Source: Herbaspirillum sp. ST 5-3
GTDB taxonomy: Bacteria > Pseudomonadota > Gammaproteobacteria > Burkholderiales > Burkholderiaceae_D
Reading direction: 5' to 3'
Length of the DNA: 64,000 bases
NCBI RefSeq assembly: GCF_004804275.1
Contig: NZ_STGI01000002.1
Span: 620,001 to 684,000, forward strand
Shown: in pieces, positions 25,500-33,543 of the stretch
Layout: each line of letters begins with the position of its first letter
How positions within the stretch are numbered: the first letter of the stretch is position 1
Made by a program: the position numbers and the translations under genes
Notes under the pieces: generated by a model
Told to the model about the DNA's origin: nothing
Database searches by the model: none
The model's input: the letters and a program-made list of their open reading frames with translations, nothing else

Positions 25500-26072
25500 A
25501 TGTACAGGATTTTCTTGAAGCGACCCTTTGACGTACTGGCAGCGTTTGTCCTGCTGCTGCTCGTCGCGCCGATCCTGCTCCTGACCGCCGTATTGCTGAA
25601 GCTGGACAGCCCCGGTCCCATCCTGTTCACCCAAAAAAGGCTGGGGTTGAACGGAAGGATATTCGATTTGTACAAGTTCAGGTCCATGGTGGACGTGCCG
25701 CGCACGCCGGCGAGACAGGTATATGGCGGCGACCCGGAAGTCACGCGCGTCGGGAAGTTCATCCGGCGATTCAAGATCGATGAATTGCCGCAGCTGTTGA
25801 ACGTATTGAAAGGGGACATGAGCATCGTCGGCCCCCGGCCATGCCTGCCCGACCTTCAGGCGGAGTTCGACGAGAACGGCAGATCGCGCATTGCCGTGCG
25901 TCCGGGCCTGACGGGACTGGCGCAGGTCAATGGAAACATCTTCCTGAGCTGGCCGGAGCGTTGGCGCCTGGACCGCATGTACGTTGATAACCTGAGTTTC
26001 GCCACCGATTGTCAGATCCTCTGGAAAACGGTTTTTGTCGTGCTGCTTGGTGAAAAGAGAGCGGTGCCATGA
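25500..26072 (+). CDS. Initiating sugar-1-phosphate transferase (PglC/WcaJ type)
   Basis: Transfers a sugar-1-phosphate from a nucleotide sugar to undecaprenyl phosphate, starting the repeat unit on the inner membrane. A single reentrant hydrophobic segment (DVLAAFVLLLLVAPILLLTAVLL) is followed by PGPILFTQKRLG, YKFRSMV, KIDELPQLLNVLKGDMSIVGPRP and RPGLTGLAQVNG, all hallmarks of the family. The short length (about 190) matches the minimal PglC type. I prefer the ATG at 25500 (MYRIFLKRPFD); starts at 25473/25476 overlapping the upstream stop are also possible. PglC-type enzymes often use diacetyl-bacillosamine. Confidence 0.9.
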   Translation: MYRIFLKRPFDVLAAFVLLLLVAPILLLTAVLLKLDSPGPILFTQKRLGLNGRIFDLYKFRSMVDVPRTPARQVYGGDPEVTRVGKFIRRFKIDELPQLLNVLKGDMSIVGPRPCLPDLQAEFDENGRSRIAVRPGLTGLAQVNGNIFLSWPERWRLDRMYVDNLSFATDCQILWKTVFVVLLGEKRAVP

Positions 26073-27043
26073 AGCTGGCATTGATCGGTGCCGTCAATTC
26101 CAGTCTGCTTACCCTGCAGAAGCTGCTCCAGCATGGGATGGCGCCGCACCGCGTTTATGGTTATGAGCCGGAGGACGTTTCCCAGGTGAGCGGCTACGCA
26201 TCCCTGCGTGCGCCTTCCATGGAGAGCGGCGTCGCCTATACGCCCTTCCGGAAAATCAATGCCCACGAGGAGGAAATCGCTGCGGCAGGCTACGACCTCA
26301 TATTCGTGGTCGGCTTGTCGCAGCTGGTGTCGGAAGCGATCATCGCCAGCGCGCGCCTGGGCTGCATCGGCTTTCATCCGACCTGCCTGCCGAAGGGCAG
26401 GGGCAGGGCGCCGATCGCCTGGCTCGTGCTGGAGGAGAGCGTTGGCGCGTCCACGCTGTTCCTCATCGATCATGAAGCCGATGCGGGCCCGATATTCAGG
26501 CAGGTGCCCTTTGCAATCCTGCCGGATGACGATGCCGGGACAGTGGAGAAGAAGGCACTGCAGGCGCTTGCAACAGCCCTGGACGAGTGGCTGCCCGCGC
26601 TCAAGCGCGGCGAATGGGACCCGGTACCGCAGGACGATCGGCTTGTCACCGAGTATGGCCGGCGTGCGCCGGAAGACGGCAGGATCGACTGGCATCGCGA
26701 TGCGCAGGAAATCGATCGGCTGGTCAAGGCCAGCACGCGGCCGCATCCCGGCGCATTCACCTTCACCGGTGCGCGCAGGCTGTTCGTCTGGCAGAGCGCG
26801 ATCGAGACCGGACTGGCGATCAAGGGCGTGGTCGGGCGCATTCTGAAGATGACAAGCGACCGCCGCGCGCTGGTGCAAACGGGGAACGGCCTGCTCTGGA
26901 TCAACGACTATTCCTTCGAGCACGACGCGGGACGGCAGGAAACCGGGCTGCGCGTTGGCATGCGCCTGGGCTATTGCCCGGAAACCGAAATCCATGCGCT
27001 CAGGCGTGAACTTGATCTCATCAAGGGGAGGCTCGGCTTATGA
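26069..27043 (+). CDS. Formyltransferase-family protein lacking the catalytic asparagine
   Basis: 324-residue two-domain formyltransferase homologue. H103 (IGFHPTCLPKGRGRAP) and D138 (HEADAGPI) of the triad are present, but the asparagine position reads VVGLSQLV (residues 80-87), so serine or glutamine replaces it. The C-terminal 100 residues resemble the OB-like C-terminal domain of methionyl-tRNA formyltransferases (IDWHRDAQEIDRLVKASTRPHPGAFTF is cut short here). Overlaps the sugar transferase and the PIG-L gene by 4 bp each. It may act on the same amino sugar as its neighbours. Confidence 0.75.
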   Translation: MKLALIGAVNSSLLTLQKLLQHGMAPHRVYGYEPEDVSQVSGYASLRAPSMESGVAYTPFRKINAHEEEIAAAGYDLIFVVGLSQLVSEAIIASARLGCIGFHPTCLPKGRGRAPIAWLVLEESVGASTLFLIDHEADAGPIFRQVPFAILPDDDAGTVEKKALQALATALDEWLPALKRGEWDPVPQDDRLVTEYGRRAPEDGRIDWHRDAQEIDRLVKASTRPHPGAFTFTGARRLFVWQSAIETGLAIKGVVGRILKMTSDRRALVQTGNGLLWINDYSFEHDAGRQETGLRVGMRLGYCPETEIHALRRELDLIKGRLGL

Positions 27044-27717
27044 ATATCCTGGTGGTTGCGCCGCATGCGGATGATGAAGTGCTGGGCTGCGGCGCCAGCA
27101 TCGCCCGGCATGTGGCCGCCGGAGACAAGGTGGCCGTCGCGATCATGACCAACGCATCTCTCGGCGCGCCGGAGATTTTCCCGGTCGCGGCAGTGGAAAC
27201 GGCGCGCAGGGAGGCGCAACGCGCCCACGCATTGCTCGGCGTGCAGCGGACAGTCTTTTTCGATTTCCCCGCGCCCCGGCTCGACCAGTATCCCCGCTAC
27301 AAGATATCGCAGTCGATTGGCGAAGCGATCGCCGAGTTCAGGCCGGAGACCGTCTATGTGCCGCACCGCGGCGACCTGCACCATGACCATGCGGTTGTGT
27401 TCGGCGCGGCTCTGGTGGCATGCCGGCCGCTGGCACAGTCGAGCGTGCGTAATATCTATGCGTACGAAACGCTGTCCGAAACGGAATGGGGCCATCCCTT
27501 TGGCGATGATGCCTTCATCCCGGACCACTTCGTCGAAGTCAGCAGCGTATTTTCGAAAAAGCTCGATGCGATGCGCTGCTTCGCTTCGCAGCTCAAGGAC
27601 TCTCCGCATCCCCGCTCGCTCGATGCCATGGACGCGCTGGCGCGTTTCCGCGGCGCGACCATTTCGGTGAAGCATGCGGAGGCTTTCATGACGGTCCGCA
27701 CAGTGCTGCGGGAGTAA
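27040..27717 (+). CDS. PIG-L/LmbE-family N-deacetylase
   Basis: Zinc-dependent deacetylase acting on N-acetylated sugars. The metal motif PHADDE is at residues 9-14 and the later HRGDLHHDHAVV supplies further ligands and the catalytic histidine. 225 residues, normal for the family. ATGA overlap with the formyltransferase suggests a deacetylate-then-formylate sequence on one sugar, which is an inference. Confidence 0.87.
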   Translation: MNILVVAPHADDEVLGCGASIARHVAAGDKVAVAIMTNASLGAPEIFPVAAVETARREAQRAHALLGVQRTVFFDFPAPRLDQYPRYKISQSIGEAIAEFRPETVYVPHRGDLHHDHAVVFGAALVACRPLAQSSVRNIYAYETLSETEWGHPFGDDAFIPDHFVEVSSVFSKKLDAMRCFASQLKDSPHPRSLDAMDALARFRGATISVKHAEAFMTVRTVLRE

Positions 27718-27791
27718 TCCAGGAGTGAGGAAGAATGCGATAGATGCGGTGAGGGCTCAGGCATGAACGGACAACTCAGGGATAAACCCAC

Positions 27792-28490
27792 GTGAGGCGG
27801 CTTGCCATTCTCGGCGGAGGCGGCCACGGCAAGGTCGTAGCTGATGCGGCGGAAGCTTGCCGTCGCTGGGACGATATCGTCTTCTACGACGACGCCTGGC
27901 CGCAGCGCGTGGAGAATGGGCCATGGCCTTATGTCGGATCGATCCACGCCTTCATGCAACTACCGCCGGACAGCTGCGACGTAGTGGTTGCCATTGGCGA
28001 CAATGCGCTGCGCGCACGTATTGCGTTTCAGTTGCAGGATGCGGGCTTCTCACTGGTGAACGTGATTCATCCGGCGAGTACCGTCAGCCGGCACGCCAGC
28101 ATTGGTGCCGGCAGCGTGGTGTTTGCCGGCGCGGTAATCAATATCGGCGCCACGCTTGGACCTGCCTGCATCATCAATACCTGCGCGATTGTGGAGCACG
28201 ACTGCGTGCTGGGAACCGCCGTGCACGTCAGCCCGGGGGCCAATCTTGCCGGCGAGGTGTGCATCGGCGATGCGAGCTGGGTTGGCATCGGGGCGTGCAT
28301 CCGCCAGCAGATTACCGTCGGCAGCAAGGTCATGATCGGTGCCGGCGCAGTGGTGGTGGCGGACGTTCCGGACGGCGTCACCATGGTGGGCAATCCGGCA
28401 AGGATCATGCAAAGGAAAGAAACAGACCATCGAGAGGAAACCAACCATGCTGAATACCCCGTTCCCCCCGTGGCCAAGCTTCACAAGTGA
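27792..28490 (+). CDS. NeuD/PglD-type sugar O/N-acetyltransferase
   Basis: Left-handed beta-helix acetyltransferase with an N-terminal Rossmann-like part: LAILGGGGHGKVVADAA at the start, VVAIGDNALR, then hexapeptide repeats from INPASTV-like IHPASTVSRHASIG to GIGACIRQQITVG and the catalytic histidine in AIVEHDCVLG. PglD proteins acetylate UDP-4-amino-4,6-dideoxy-GlcNAc to diacetyl-bacillosamine. GTG start at 27792. The C-terminus overlaps the following DegT gene by 44 bp. Confidence 0.85.
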   Translation: MRRLAILGGGGHGKVVADAAEACRRWDDIVFYDDAWPQRVENGPWPYVGSIHAFMQLPPDSCDVVVAIGDNALRARIAFQLQDAGFSLVNVIHPASTVSRHASIGAGSVVFAGAVINIGATLGPACIINTCAIVEHDCVLGTAVHVSPGANLAGEVCIGDASWVGIGACIRQQITVGSKVMIGAGAVVVADVPDGVTMVGNPARIMQRKETDHREETNHAEYPVPPVAKLHK

Positions 28491-29637
28491 AGAGGCGAAC
28501 TCGGCCAGGAACATACTGCTTTCCAATAAGGTGAATTACTGGACCGGCACCGAGTGCCGCGAGTTCGAGCGGGAGTTCGCGGCCTGGGTCGGAACGCATC
28601 ATGCCATCGCGCTTGCCAATGGTACGGCGGCGCTGGAGGTGGCGCTCCATGCGCTTCGTATCGGGCCGGGCGATGAGGTGGTGGTCACGCCGCGCACCTT
28701 CATGGCTTCCGTCAGTTGCATCATCGGCTGCGGTGCCAGGCCGGTGTTTGCCGATGTCGACCGGGACAGCCAGAACATCAGCGCAGACACCATCCGCGCG
28801 GTGCTGACGCCGCGCACCCGGGCGGTCATCTGCGTTCACCTGGCGGGCATGCCGTGCGACATGGACCCGATCATGGCGCTGGCGGGCGGATATGGCCTGC
28901 ATGTGATCGAAGACTGCGCGCAGGCGCATGGCGCGCGCTACAAGGGGCGCAGCGTGGGCAGCCTGGGTCATATCGCGGCCTGGTCCTTTTGCCAAGACAA
29001 GATCATGACGACAGGCGGCGAGGGCGGCATGGTGACGACCAGCAACCGGGAATGGTGGGCTTCCATGTGGTCGTTCAAGGATCATGGAAAGTCGTGGGAT
29101 GCGATGCACGAGCATGCTGCCGCGCCGGGCTTCCGTTGGGTGCATGAATCCTTCGGCACCAACATGCGGATGCTGGAAATGCAGGCGGCGATCGGCCGCA
29201 TCCAGTTGCGTCACATGCCGGCATGGAGCGAGCGGCGGCGAATGCACGCCGAGCGCATTGCCACCGTGTGCCGGCAGTTTCCCGCCGTGCGGGTGCCGGA
29301 AGTTCCCGGCCATGTGCGGCATGCCTATTACAAGTTCTATGCCTTTGTCGAGCCGGAGCGACTGGCCGACGGCTGGTCGCGCGACCGCATTCTTGCCGAA
29401 ATCGTTGCGCGCGGCGTACCGTGCTATCACGGCACCTGCCCCGAGGTCTATCTTGAGAAGGCATTCGACGGCAGCGGCTACCGGCCGGCGGAACGCCTCC
29501 CGGTTGCCAGGGAACTGGGCGAAACCAGCTTGATGTTCCTGGTGCATCCGACGCTGTCCGAAGCCGACATTGAAAAGACATGCAGCGTGCTCGAAGAGGT
29601 TCTGGCGCAGGCGTCCGGCGGAACCAGCGGCACATGA
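28447..29637 (+). CDS. DegT/DnrJ/EryC1 sugar aminotransferase (PglE-like)
   Basis: PLP enzyme that probably aminates a 4-keto sugar nucleotide. It begins PPWPSFTSEEANSARNILLS and has ALANGTAALEVALHAL, VVVTPRTFMAS, HVIEDCAQAHGARYKG and the PLP lysine in SFCQDKIMTTGGEGGM. Placed with the NeuD-type acetyltransferase, PglC-type transferase and a WbpM/PglF-type dehydratase elsewhere in the locus, it completes a bacillosamine-like route. The ATG at 28447 lies within the 3' end of the acetyltransferase gene. Confidence 0.88.
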   Translation: MLNTPFPPWPSFTSEEANSARNILLSNKVNYWTGTECREFEREFAAWVGTHHAIALANGTAALEVALHALRIGPGDEVVVTPRTFMASVSCIIGCGARPVFADVDRDSQNISADTIRAVLTPRTRAVICVHLAGMPCDMDPIMALAGGYGLHVIEDCAQAHGARYKGRSVGSLGHIAAWSFCQDKIMTTGGEGGMVTTSNREWWASMWSFKDHGKSWDAMHEHAAAPGFRWVHESFGTNMRMLEMQAAIGRIQLRHMPAWSERRRMHAERIATVCRQFPAVRVPEVPGHVRHAYYKFYAFVEPERLADGWSRDRILAEIVARGVPCYHGTCPEVYLEKAFDGSGYRPAERLPVARELGETSLMFLVHPTLSEADIEKTCSVLEEVLAQASGGTSGT

Positions 29638-29650
29638 GGAGGGACCTGAC

Positions 29651-30259
29651 TTGATTCCATGGATGAAACTGGTTTATGTGGGCGGCACGTCGTTCATGCT
29701 GCCTGCCGCGGCGGCCATCGGTGCCTGGCTTCTCGTATCGCGCGGATATCGCGTCGCGCTGTGGTGGTCCTTGCTGTTCCTGTCCGGCCTTGGTCTGATC
29801 ATTGCATCGAAGATGGCCTTCATGGGATGGGGCGTGGGGATCCCGTCGATCGAGTTCAAGGCCATGAGCGGCCATGCATACCTGACCACCTCCGTGGCAC
29901 CGGTGGGGATGTATCTGCTGTTGCAGGGGAATTCAGTGAAGGTGCGGGCCGTCGGCGTGCTGCTTGGCGTCGCCTTCAGCCTGGCGATGGGCGCATGCCT
30001 GGCATTCTACGATTTCCATTCGATCCCGGAAATCGTCGGCGGCACCCTGATCGGAGGCGCGGTCAGCCTCGGATTCATCAGGAAGTCGGCCAGCCTGCCG
30101 ACGGCGCCGGTCAACCCTGCACTGCTCGCGGGCAGCGCACTTGTCTTTCTCGTGGTCTGGCAGCTCAGACCAGGGTCGCTGGAGCGCTGGATGGTGTCGG
30201 CCGCGCTGCACTTGTCCGGCAACGAAAAACCCTTTATCACCCGTGACTCGCGCTGCTGA
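29651..30259 (+). CDS. PAP2-like integral membrane protein
   Basis: About 202 residues, with at least five hydrophobic segments. A phosphatase-like pattern is present: AMSGHAYLTTSVAP resembles the PAP2 SGH motif and FHSIPEIVGGTLIGG resembles the later H-x3-D region with glutamate in place of aspartate. It might dephosphorylate a lipid carrier such as undecaprenyl diphosphate. The start is a TTG at 29651, seven bases after GGAGGG; an ATG at 29663 is the alternative. Last gene of the first plus-strand block. Confidence 0.62.
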   Translation: MIPWMKLVYVGGTSFMLPAAAAIGAWLLVSRGYRVALWWSLLFLSGLGLIIASKMAFMGWGVGIPSIEFKAMSGHAYLTTSVAPVGMYLLLQGNSVKVRAVGVLLGVAFSLAMGACLAFYDFHSIPEIVGGTLIGGAVSLGFIRKSASLPTAPVNPALLAGSALVFLVVWQLRPGSLERWMVSAALHLSGNEKPFITRDSRC

Positions 30260-30271
30260 CGGCGCGCCGAC

Positions 30272-30304
30272 AAAAAAAGCCGGCATGTTGCCATGCCGGC
30301 TTTT
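30272..30304. terminator. Bidirectional terminator
   Basis: AAAAGCCGGCATG-TTGC-CATGCCGGCTTTT, a perfect 13-bp stem flanked by A and T runs. It lies between two convergent genes and can end both transcripts. Confidence 0.92.
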
Positions 30305-30330
30305 CCATATGCGCGGTCAACAGGTAGCGC

Positions 30331-32070
30331 TTACCATCCCACGACGTTCGGCACGCCGACCAGGCTCGGAATGAACATGAACTGCGAAATGGCCTTGTTC
30401 TCCGGATCACCCGAGGCGCTCAGACGCTGGTAGTACTTGGTCATGAATGGCGACGCCGAATCGGTCGGCGAATTCATCATGTCGTACAACCGGACGCCAA
30501 GCTCGGCGATGAGCGGGAAGTGGCGCGCCCAGGTGATGTAGCCGCCGGTCGCGAACGAGTCGGTAATCCCGTAAGGCACATGTCCTTCCACGCAGCTCGA
30601 GCTGTCGTACTGGGCGAGATAGTAGCCGTTGGCACCGCTCCAGTAGTTGGAGAACAGCGGCGCGGCCTTGTCGCCATTCCAGATCGTATTCACCAGGCTG
30701 GCGGCAAATGCGCGCGGCAACGCGGTCGATGGCAGCTGCGCATCGGTCAAGCCGAAGGCGCTCTTGAGGGTGTCGCGGCTGCGCTCCAGCGCATCCATGC
30801 CGTGCACGAGACGACGCGCGTGGTTGAAGTCCCAGCCGATATCCGGGCTGCGGGTCGAGCTGCTGGATGCAACATTGACCTGCTTGGTCGGCGAGCACTG
30901 CACCGGCTTGGTGCTGCCTTGATAGCCGGACCAGCCGTTATGCGCGGCGAGCCTCCAGTAGCCGCGGTCCAGGTCGGCCATGTCCGCCGTCGACATGTCC
31001 GCGCCGAGACGGCCGGTCGAGGTGCGCAGCAGCGAAACGCGTGCGTTGAAGAGCTTCAGCAGGGCGCTCAGATGGTCGTGCATGCGGGTGGCGTTGTTCA
31101 GAACGACGGAGCTTTCTGCAATGTTCTGGTCGTGCTGCCATTGGCGCAGGCCGGACAGTTCCGAATAGATGATGATCTGCCAGAGGTATTTGTCGGAGAA
31201 GAAATACGCATCCGAGCTGTCCGTGATGTCCGCCGCAGTCTTGGTGGCGATCTGGTTCAGGTTGTTGATAGTCCAGTCGCTGCCCCAGCGAGCCATGTGC
31301 TCGGCGGTGATCTGGATCGTGTCGTTGATGAACTGCTTGTCAGCGTCGGTCAGCGTCGCGCCGGAATGCGCGAGCGCATTGGCAACCTGGGTGGCGAGGC
31401 CGAGGAACTGCACGCTTGCCAGCATCACTTCCTTGCCGATGTAACCGTTGTCGGTGCAGATAGAGCCGCCGCGGCAGATCCACTGGCGTCCCGTCGAGGT
31501 TTGCTCAAGGGCGCTGTATGCCGTTCGGATGTGCTGCGCGACCTCCTGCAGGCGGCTGGGCTCGCCGCAACGCTGCGCCATGAACCAGGTGTTGTTGGAA
31601 ATGATCTGGAACTCGTACAAGGCATACACATCATGCTGCGTGAGCAGACGGTCTTGCAGCAGGTTTTGCACCAGATAGTTGTGCATATAGGTATTGCCGT
31701 CCCACAGCTTCCATACCGCGGCTTCCGCACTGCCGCCACAGGCGAAGCGGTTGACCGTTCCCGGATCGGGAGCTGGCGCAGGAGCCGGTGCGGGCGCGGG
31801 CGCAGGAGCAGGCGCGGGCGCAGGAGCCGGCGCGGGTGCCGGAGCAGGCGCGGGTGCCGGAGCAGGCGCGGGTGCCGGATCGGTTGTCGAGGACTTCTTT
31901 TTCCAGTGCAGATATCCTGCCGTGAGGTTCGTACCCGCATTTTCGGAGGCGGCTTGATCGGATTGCGCCGGATCGTCGGTGCTGCCGCCGCCACAGGCGG
32001 CGAGCAAGACACTAGCACAGGCGCAGGACACTGCAGCTCGGAAAAATTGCTGCTTGAATATAGATGACAC
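30331..32070 (-). CDS. Lipoprotein with Ala-Pro linker and unknown C-terminal domain (paralogue A)
   Basis: Exported lipoprotein of about 579 residues. A GTG start at 32070 with AGGGA upstream gives a signal peptide ending in the lipobox LLAAC. After about 45 polar residues comes an Ala-Pro linker of roughly 19 repeats, then a domain of about 460 residues shared with the gene at 36335-37858. Shared blocks are FACGGSAEA/VWKLWD, WICRGGSICT, EVMLASVQFLGLA, ADLDRGYWR, DIGWDFNHARRLVH, LFSNYWSGANGYY and GGYITWAR. I do not recognise the family. Its aromatic- and helix-rich sequence and its place in a polysaccharide locus suggest a carbohydrate-active role, which is an inference. A longer in-frame start at 32157 exists. 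Confidence 0.8.
   Translation of the reverse strand: MSSIFKQQFFRAAVSCACASVLLAACGGGSTDDPAQSDQAASENAGTNLTAGYLHWKKKSSTTDPAPAPAPAPAPAPAPAPAPAPAPAPAPAPAPAPAPAPDPGTVNRFACGGSAEAAVWKLWDGNTYMHNYLVQNLLQDRLLTQHDVYALYEFQIISNNTWFMAQRCGEPSRLQEVAQHIRTAYSALEQTSTGRQWICRGGSICTDNGYIGKEVMLASVQFLGLATQVANALAHSGATLTDADKQFINDTIQITAEHMARWGSDWTINNLNQIATKTAADITDSSDAYFFSDKYLWQIIIYSELSGLRQWQHDQNIAESSVVLNNATRMHDHLSALLKLFNARVSLLRTSTGRLGADMSTADMADLDRGYWRLAAHNGWSGYQGSTKPVQCSPTKQVNVASSSSTRSPDIGWDFNHARRLVHGMDALERSRDTLKSAFGLTDAQLPSTALPRAFAASLVNTIWNGDKAAPLFSNYWSGANGYYLAQYDSSSCVEGHVPYGITDSFATGGYITWARHFPLIAELGVRLYDMMNSPTDSASPFMTKYYQRLSASGDPENKAISQFMFIPSLVGVPNVVGW
31766..31880. repeat. GC-rich tandem repeat encoding the Ala-Pro linker
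   Basis: Units of 6, 12 and 18 bp built from GCAGGAGCCGGCGCGGGT-like words. All length changes in multiples of 6 would stay in frame, so linker length could vary between strains without breaking the gene. Confidence 0.8.
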
Positions 32071-32383
32071 GTTGGCTTCCCTCTGAATTGACGAAACAAA
32101 AATGCCCACGTCAGAGCTTGCCGGCGGGAAAATAGTTCCCATCGGAATTTGTTTCATTGCGTTACAAGGGAAGCAATACGATGAAAGATGCGCTAAAAAA
32201 ATCGCACTATCGCTGCGTGCGACACGCCGTCGGCATGCATGCGTGGAGGGGGATGCGGTTCATGAACTTCGTTCGCAATGCGCTGCGATGAAGTCCATGA
32301 GCAGCCCGTGCCGATGCAGCACGGGTCTTCAGGAAGCGCGGAATTGCTGCGTCATTCGTGTGACGCAGCCGCGTTGCATTGCG
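32071..32383. other. Non-coding region with two hairpins upstream of paralogue A
   Basis: No gene seen. Two stems lie just past the DegT stop: GCTGCGTCA/TGACGCAGC (32346-32369, perfect 9 bp) and CCCGTGC/GCACGGG (32305-32325). Neither has a long T run on the minus strand. The rest probably holds the promoter of paralogue A. Confidence 0.55.
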
Positions 32384-33508
32384 TCAGGAGGCGTTCGCCC
32401 TGCAAAAGCGTGACACTTCGGCCACGACATGTGAATGCTGATCGTGCGTCATTTCCGGAAAGAGCGGCAAGGAGAGAATCGTTTGCTGATTCGCGAACGC
32501 ATTCGGAAAATCTTCGTGGCGATGCCCGAGGTGGCGATAGGCGGGCAGAAAGGGAAGTGCAACCGGGTAATTGACAACAGTCTGGATGCCGGCATCGCGC
32601 AGATGCGCCCCCAGCGCGTCGCGCAGGCGGTGGCGCACGACATACAGATGGAACACATGGTCCCGTCCCGGGGCCGCATGCGGGACCGTCAGGTCCGGCG
32701 TGCCGGGCAGCGCCTTGCGATAGCCGGCGGCCCACTCGCGGCGCGCATCGGTCCACGCAGCGAGATGCCGCAGCTTCACCGACAGGATCGCCGCCTGCAT
32801 GCCGTCCAGCCGGCTGTTGATCCCCTCGATCTGATGGTCGCCCTTGAACAAGCCGCCGTGCCGTGCGTACATTGCCATCTGCCGTGCCAGTTCGGCATCG
32901 GCGGTCACGATTGCGCCGGCATCGCCCATCGCGCCGAGGTTCTTGCCCGGATAGAAGGAGAAGGTGGCGGCATTGCCGAAGGTGCCGACCATGCGCCCCT
33001 GGTAACGGGCGAAGTGGGCCTGCGCGCAATCCTCGATCACCCACAGCTTGTGCTTGCGTGCGATCGCCATGATCGGCTCCATGTCGGCAGCCTGGCCGTA
33101 GAGATGCACCGGAATGATGCCGACGGTGCGCGGCGTGATGCGGGCTTCGACCTGCGCCGGATCGATCGTGAAGGTGTCGGCATCGGTGTCGCAGAACACC
33201 ACCTTGCCGCCCGCCTGCGTGATGGTTTCCGACGTCGCGATCCATGAGTGCGCGGAGGTGATCACCTCGTCGCCAGGACGCACCCCCAGTGCATGCATGG
33301 CAATGTAGAGCGCATCGGTGCCGTTGCCGCAGGAAACGCAATGCGGAATGCCCTGCGCCGCCGCGAATTCCTGCTCGAACGTCTCGACATGCGGGCCGCG
33401 GATGAAGGCCGATTCGCGAATTACCGCGGCGATCGCGGCATCGATTTCAGGCTTGATGGAGAGGTATTGTGTATACAGGTCTGCAAACGGGACGGCGATG
33501 TTTTCCAT
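32384..33508 (-). CDS. DegT-family sugar aminotransferase
   Basis: PLP-dependent aminotransferase acting on a keto nucleotide sugar (WbpE/ArnB/PglE group). MENIAVPFADLYTQYLSIKPEI at the start, CGNGTDALYIAMHAL, VITSAHSWIATSETI, VIEDCAQAHFARYQG and the PLP lysine in SFYPGKNLGAMGDAG are clear. I use the ATG at 33508; a GTG-started frame extending to 33757 overlaps Ugd and has no support. 35 bp after Ugd on the same strand, so co-transcribed. It is one of several aminotransferases in the locus, so its substrate cannot be fixed from sequence. Confidence 0.9.
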   Translation of the reverse strand: MENIAVPFADLYTQYLSIKPEIDAAIAAVIRESAFIRGPHVETFEQEFAAAQGIPHCVSCGNGTDALYIAMHALGVRPGDEVITSAHSWIATSETITQAGGKVVFCDTDADTFTIDPAQVEARITPRTVGIIPVHLYGQAADMEPIMAIARKHKLWVIEDCAQAHFARYQGRMVGTFGNAATFSFYPGKNLGAMGDAGAIVTADAELARQMAMYARHGGLFKGDHQIEGINSRLDGMQAAILSVKLRHLAAWTDARREWAAGYRKALPGTPDLTVPHAAPGRDHVFHLYVVRHRLRDALGAHLRDAGIQTVVNYPVALPFLPAYRHLGHRHEDFPNAFANQQTILSLPLFPEMTHDQHSHVVAEVSRFCRANAS

Positions 33509-33543
33509 GGTATGGGTAGCGATGGTGGTTGGCAATTTCCGGA

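Noticed and set aside
30520-32067. 515-residue plus-strand open frame including a Gly-Ala-rich repeat
   Set aside because: It is antisense to the Ala-Pro lipoprotein; the glycine-rich stretch is only the complement of the linker repeat.
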